In this document: positions 5,147-8,576 of the stretch, in pieces
Layout: every line of letters starts with the position of its first letter
How positions within the stretch are numbered: the first letter of the stretch is position 1
From: JBBKWG01 sp037968835
GTDB lineage: Bacteria; Pseudomonadota; Alphaproteobacteria; Rhodobacterales; Rhodobacteraceae
Direction of reading: 5' to 3'
Assembly (NCBI GenBank): GCA_037968835.1
Contig: JBBKWG010000248.1
Location: 1-8,576 of the forward strand
DNA: 8,576 nucleotides
Notes under the pieces: generated by a model
What the model saw: only the letters and a program-made list of their open reading frames with translations
What the model was told of the DNA's origin: nothing
Databases searched by the model: none
Program-made: the position numbers and the translations under genes

Positions 5147-7645
5147 ATGAAGACCCATGTCAAAGCTCTTGTTGTCGGCGGAGGCGCTGTCGGCACTTCC
5201 ATCGCGTATCACCTCGCCAAAGCCGGGTGGGACGATGTCGTTCTGCTGGAACGCGACGAGTTGACAAGCGGTTCGACCTGGCATGCGGCGGGACTTTTGC
5301 CCTATTTCAACATGTCCTATGCGACGACCCATATTCACGACTATTCGATCAAGTTCTATAAATCGCTTGAGGCCGAGACCGGGCTGAACGCGGGCTTTTC
5401 CGTCGTCGGCAATCTGCGGATGGCCCAATCCGACGCCCGCATGGACGAATACATGCTCTATGCCTCGACCGCCGAAACCGTTGGTGTGCCATTCGAGTGG
5501 TTGACGCCCGCGCAGATCAAGGAGCGTTATCCGCTGCTGCGCACCGATGATTTGAAAGGTGCGATCTATCATCCGACCGATGGCTACATAAACCCCGCCG
5601 ATGTGACGATGGCGATGGCCAAGGGCGCACGTCAACGCGGCGTTACGATCGAGCGGAAATGGCAGGTGGATGGCTATTCATGGACCGGGGATCACTGGGA
5701 CGTGACGGTTACCAAAATGGTTGAAAGGGGCGGCAACCTCGTGTCGTCCGACGAGCAGATGGTGATCCACGCCGAACAGGTTGTCACCGCCACCGGCAAC
5801 CATGCGCAACGCACTGCCGGACTGCTTGGGATCAAGATACCAGCGATTCCGGTCGAACATCAGTACATCGTCACCGAACCCGACCCGGCGCTTGTCGAAT
5901 GGCGCAAGATCAATGGCGAGCACCCGGTTCTGCGCGACGCGGACGCCAAATGGTACGTGCGCGAGGAACGGGGCGGGTGGATTCTCGGACCCTACGAGGA
6001 GGGCGCACCGGCGCGGTTCAGTTATGGCGTCCCCGACAGTTTTCGCGCAGATCTGTTTCCGCTCGATCTGGAACGGATCGAAGAAGAATACATGTCGATG
6101 ATCCACCGCATTCCATCGTCAGAGGAAGTCGGACTGAAGGACGATTTCAACGGACCGATCTGCTATACACCCGACGGTAACCCGCTACTTGGTCCCGCGC
6201 CCGGGCTTAGAAACATGTGGCTGGCCGAGGGCTTCAGTTTCGGTATTACGGCGGCAGGCGGCACTGGCGAATACCTCGCGCAATTGATGGTCGAAGGCGA
6301 GGCCGAGATCGACATGGCATCGCTGGATCCCAAACGTTACGGGTCGTGGATGACGACGGAATACGCCGAGGTGAAGAACGAGGAATGCTATTCCCACGTC
6401 TACGTCTTGCACCACCCCGACGAAGAACGCCCAGCCGCGCGTCCGCTTCGCACCGCGCCTGCCTATGACCGCCAGAAAGCGGAAGGCGCTCAGTTCGGGC
6501 AGGTCAACGGTTGGGAGCGACCGAACTACTACGGCCCTAAAGATGCGCCCGCCGATTTCGATCACGACGCTCGAAGCTTCCGGCGTGGCGAATGGTGGCA
6601 GTATGCAAAAGCCGAGGCCGAGGCGATCCGCGATGGCGTGGGTCTTATCGACGCAACCGCGTTCACCAAGCATCTTGTGCGTGGTCCGGGCGCGACGGAG
6701 TTTCTGGACTGGTTCACCTGCAACCGACTTCCGAAAGTCGGCCGGATCAACCTGACCTATGCCCTGACTGCGCATGGAACAACGCGAACCGAATATACTA
6801 TCGTGCGGCTGGCGGATGATGAATACTATCTGGTCAGCGCTGGCGCGTGGACGAACTACGATGCCGACTTCCTGCGCAAGGCGGCCAGGGACAAGCGCGA
6901 CGATTTCGGTTGGATCGAAATACACGACGTCACCACACAATGGGGCGTTTTCGCAATCGCCGGACCGAAATCGCGGGATGTCCTGCGCGAAATCGTGCGC
7001 GACGCCGATCCTGACACCGTTCTGTCAAACAAGCGGTTCCCCTGGCTCAGCTATCGCGACATTGAACTGGGAATGTGCCCCGTCCGCGCGATCCGCGTCG
7101 CTTATACAGGTGAATTGGGCTGGGAACTGCACCACCCAATCGAAATGCAGAGCTATCTCTGGGACAGGCTCATGGCGGCGGGTGCCAAACACGGGTTGAA
7201 GCTGGTCGGCGCGCGGGCGCAGAACTGGCTGCGACAGGAAAAGAGCTATCGAGCATTCGGGACAGAGCTTGGTCGCGACGCGACGCCGCTGGAAGCAGGG
7301 TTGGATCGCTTCGTTGATCTCGACAAGGACTTCCATGGCAAGGCCAAGATGATCGAAACCGGAATTCGCTCAATGTGCGTCACTCTATTGATCGACGGGC
7401 CCGATGACGCAGATCCCTGGGGTCGCGAGGCACTTTATGACGGCGAAACGCGTGTCGGTCGATTGACCTCTGGTGGTTATTCGGTGGCTTTCGGAAAATC
7501 CATGGGCATGGGCTACGTCCGCCGGGAACAGGCGAAACCCGGCACAAAGCTCAAGGTGAAGATGCAAGACAGGCTCTGGGATGCCGAAGTGACCGAAGAC
7601 AGTCCTTACGATCCGACGAACGCCACGATCCGCAAAGACGGCTGA
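5147..7645 (+). CDS. Dimethylglycine/sarcosine dehydrogenase-type flavoprotein with folate-binding GcvT domain
   Basis: An 832-residue two-part enzyme expected to oxidise an N-methyl amine (dimethylglycine, sarcosine or a relative) on FAD and pass the released one-carbon unit to tetrahydrofolate. The N-terminal DAO domain (about 1-370) has the dinucleotide fold VVGGGAVGTS (9-18), the acidic Glu35 ending the second strand, and SGSTWHAAG (41-49). His46 corresponds to the histidine that carries covalent FAD in mammalian dimethylglycine dehydrogenase. EGFSFGITAAGGTGEYLA (361-378) closes the FAD site. A linker domain follows (about 375-430). The GcvT domain (about 435-715) has VGLIDATAFTKHLVRGPGA (498-516) and VAYTGELGWELHHP (651-664), and the GcvT C-terminal barrel (about 735-825) has GRLTSGGYSVAFGKSMGMGYV (771-791). 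Start ATG at 5147 follows GGGAAGGA by about 9 bases; ATG at 5075 would precede the flavin fold with an unlikely leader. The exact substrate cannot be read from the sequence, since alphaproteobacteria carry several paralogues, and no other choline or betaine genes are adjacent. Confidence 0.93.
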   Translation: MKTHVKALVVGGGAVGTSIAYHLAKAGWDDVVLLERDELTSGSTWHAAGLLPYFNMSYATTHIHDYSIKFYKSLEAETGLNAGFSVVGNLRMAQSDARMDEYMLYASTAETVGVPFEWLTPAQIKERYPLLRTDDLKGAIYHPTDGYINPADVTMAMAKGARQRGVTIERKWQVDGYSWTGDHWDVTVTKMVERGGNLVSSDEQMVIHAEQVVTATGNHAQRTAGLLGIKIPAIPVEHQYIVTEPDPALVEWRKINGEHPVLRDADAKWYVREERGGWILGPYEEGAPARFSYGVPDSFRADLFPLDLERIEEEYMSMIHRIPSSEEVGLKDDFNGPICYTPDGNPLLGPAPGLRNMWLAEGFSFGITAAGGTGEYLAQLMVEGEAEIDMASLDPKRYGSWMTTEYAEVKNEECYSHVYVLHHPDEERPAARPLRTAPAYDRQKAEGAQFGQVNGWERPNYYGPKDAPADFDHDARSFRRGEWWQYAKAEAEAIRDGVGLIDATAFTKHLVRGPGATEFLDWFTCNRLPKVGRINLTYALTAHGTTRTEYTIVRLADDEYYLVSAGAWTNYDADFLRKAARDKRDDFGWIEIHDVTTQWGVFAIAGPKSRDVLREIVRDADPDTVLSNKRFPWLSYRDIELGMCPVRAIRVAYTGELGWELHHPIEMQSYLWDRLMAAGAKHGLKLVGARAQNWLRQEKSYRAFGTELGRDATPLEAGLDRFVDLDKDFHGKAKMIETGIRSMCVTLLIDGPDDADPWGREALYDGETRVGRLTSGGYSVAFGKSMGMGYVRREQAKPGTKLKVKMQDRLWDAEVTEDSPYDPTNATIRKDG

Positions 7646-7686
7646 CGGCTTCCGGTTTCATCCTGTTAAAAATACCTCGGAAGGGT

Positions 7687-7709
7687 CCGGGAGGGCAGCG
7701 CTCTCCCGG
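7687..7709. terminator. GC-rich hairpin between convergent genes, probable (bidirectional) terminator
   Basis: CCGGGAGGGC (7687-7696) pairs with GCTCTCCCGG (7700-7709) around a 3-base loop: 10 pairs including one G-U on the plus strand, 9 pairs and one mismatch on the minus strand. It begins at the base next to the TAA stop of the alkB-like gene and lies 41 bases after the dehydrogenase stop. The AAAAATACC at 7667-7675 reads as a U-run (GGTATTTTT) on the minus strand, about 11 bases past the stem. The U-tract is distant, so termination may be only partly intrinsic. Confidence 0.5.
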
Positions 7710-8576
7710 TTATCTCGGAGGCGGTAGATCCATTTCGGTATATGGCCGCCAATCGGTGATTTCAGGATAGAACATCGCGCGCCAGGCTCGCACACGCGGA
7801 TTCATCGACTTGAGCCAGAGAGGCGGAAAAAGCGCCATCATTGTCATTACTGAATAGCCGTATGGCAGATGCGGGGCTTCGTCCGTGCCATAGCTCTGCA
7901 AGAGCGGAAAGCGCCGGTCGGGTTTGTAGTGATGGTCGGAGTGGCGCTGAAGGTTGATCAGCAGCCAGTTCGAAACCTTGTGCGTGGCGTTCCAACTGTG
8001 ATGCGGTTTGGTGTGTTCGTACTTGCCGCCACCGAGATGCTTGCGGGTGAGGCCATAATGTTCGACGTAGTTCACCAGTTCCAGTTGGAAGATCGCGAAC
8101 CCGGCCTGGACCAGGAACAGACCGACACCGGCCCAGCCACCAATTACCAAGGCGAGGAACAAGAACCCGAGATCAAGGGTGATATAGCGCCAAAAAGGGT
8201 TCGAGCGATCCCAGACCGGCAGACCCTTGCGCGCCAGCATCGCCTTCTCCGCTTTCCAGGACGAGGTCAGGCTCTGCCAGAGAACGCGGGGATAGAAATG
8301 CCAGAAATGCTCGTTGTAGCGCGCTGTCACCGGATCGCGCGGGGTGGCGACATAGCGGTGGTGGACCAGCAGGTGCTCCGAGCGAAAATGGCCGTATAGC
8401 GCCATAGACATCAGAACATCCCCAAGCCAACGCTCCAGCTTGCCTTTCTGGTGCATCAACTCGTGCGCATAGACGATACCGATCGTTCCGCTGATGATCC
8501 CGATACCGAGAAAGACGCCGACCTTCTCCCAGGTCGCGAGATGATCGCTCCATGTGAGCCAGCCGAGAATTGTGAA
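7710..8576 (-). CDS. alkB: AlkB-type membrane di-iron monooxygenase (alkane 1-monooxygenase family), 5' end cut by window edge
   Basis: Integral-membrane non-haem di-iron enzyme expected to hydroxylate the terminal carbon of an alkane or similar chain, using electrons from rubredoxin. The 288 visible residues are the C-terminal part of a protein usually about 370-400 long; the frame is open through 8576. Histidine boxes, in visible-residue numbers: HELMH (38-42), EHLLVHH (67-73), the AlkB-specific NYVEHYG (169-175) and LQRHSDHH (209-216), plus a further PHH at 191-193. NYVEHYG separates it from ordinary fatty-acid desaturases. The second box reads EHLLVHH instead of the EHxxGHH of classical alkane hydroxylases, which agrees with my recollection of roseobacter-type AlkB homologues. 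Hydrophobic segments at about 17-36, 131-147 and 149-168 are the membrane spans. It is convergent with the dehydrogenase gene and ends in TAA at 7710-7712. Family is firm; the substrate is uncertain and XylM-like activity is a less likely alternative. Confidence 0.9.
   Translation of the reverse strand, partial: FTILGWLTWSDHLATWEKVGVFLGIGIISGTIGIVYAHELMHQKGKLERWLGDVLMSMALYGHFRSEHLLVHHRYVATPRDPVTARYNEHFWHFYPRVLWQSLTSSWKAEKAMLARKGLPVWDRSNPFWRYITLDLGFLFLALVIGGWAGVGLFLVQAGFAIFQLELVNYVEHYGLTRKHLGGGKYEHTKPHHSWNATHKVSNWLLINLQRHSDHHYKPDRRFPLLQSYGTDEAPHLPYGYSVMTMMALFPPLWLKSMNPRVRAWRAMFYPEITDWRPYTEMDLPPPR

Noticed and set aside
4648..5635. Minus-strand open frames through the DM13 start, the divergent region and the dehydrogenase 5' end (4648-5202 and 5063-5635)
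   Set aside because: Their composition is arginine-rich and domain-free, and they conflict with the DM13 protein and the dehydrogenase, both of which have clear motifs.
6185..6940. 251-residue minus-strand open frame inside the dehydrogenase gene
   Set aside because: It is antisense to the linker and GcvT region, which is continuous and motif-bearing on the plus strand.
1..8576. Defence system, prophage, transposon, CRISPR or tRNA
   Set aside because: No transposase, integrase, terminal repeats, repeat-spacer array or cloverleaf was seen. The C13-like domain recalls caspase-type effectors, but no sensor or partner gene typical of a defence system is nearby.

Overview
The window looks like chromosomal DNA of an alphaproteobacterium, probably a member of the Rhodobacterales. 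That placement is inferred from the high GC content, the close resemblance of the AlkB-like protein and the large flavin/GcvT fusion protein to roseobacter-type families as I remember them, and an AT-rich AAAAATACC element followed by a GC hairpin between two convergent genes. No database search was possible. Seven protein genes fill almost all of the sequence. I found no RNA genes, insertion sequences, CRISPR arrays or phage genes.

Layout. Positions 1-4964 hold five genes, all on the minus strand. In transcription order they are: a short membrane-anchored DM13-domain protein (4488-4964); a polytopic membrane protein with a C-terminal C13 (legumain/caspase-like) cysteine peptidase domain (3079-4428); panC (2161-3018); panB (1349-2164), overlapping panC by four bases; and a multi-spanning MscS-type mechanosensitive channel (1-1244) that runs off the left edge. 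Gaps between them are about 60-105 bases, so one transcript could cover most of them. The 104-base gap before the channel gene contains nested inverted repeats that may terminate or attenuate it.

A 182-base divergent intergenic region (4965-5146) separates this set from a plus-strand gene for an 832-residue dimethylglycine/sarcosine dehydrogenase-type protein (5147-7645). That protein has an FAD-dependent amine oxidase half with a predicted covalent-flavin histidine, fused to a folate-binding GcvT-like half. It converges on a minus-strand alkB-type alkane/fatty-acid monooxygenase gene (7710-8576) whose 5' end lies beyond the right edge. A GC-rich hairpin sits between the two convergent stop codons.

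Functionally, PanC and PanB supply the two committed parts of pantothenate (coenzyme A) synthesis. The dehydrogenase would feed one-carbon units from methylated glycines into tetrahydrofolate. The AlkB homologue would hydroxylate an aliphatic chain. The least understood part is the pair formed by the membrane-bound C13-like peptidase and the DM13 protein; it is the best candidate here for an undescribed functional unit, but the evidence is only domain content and adjacency.
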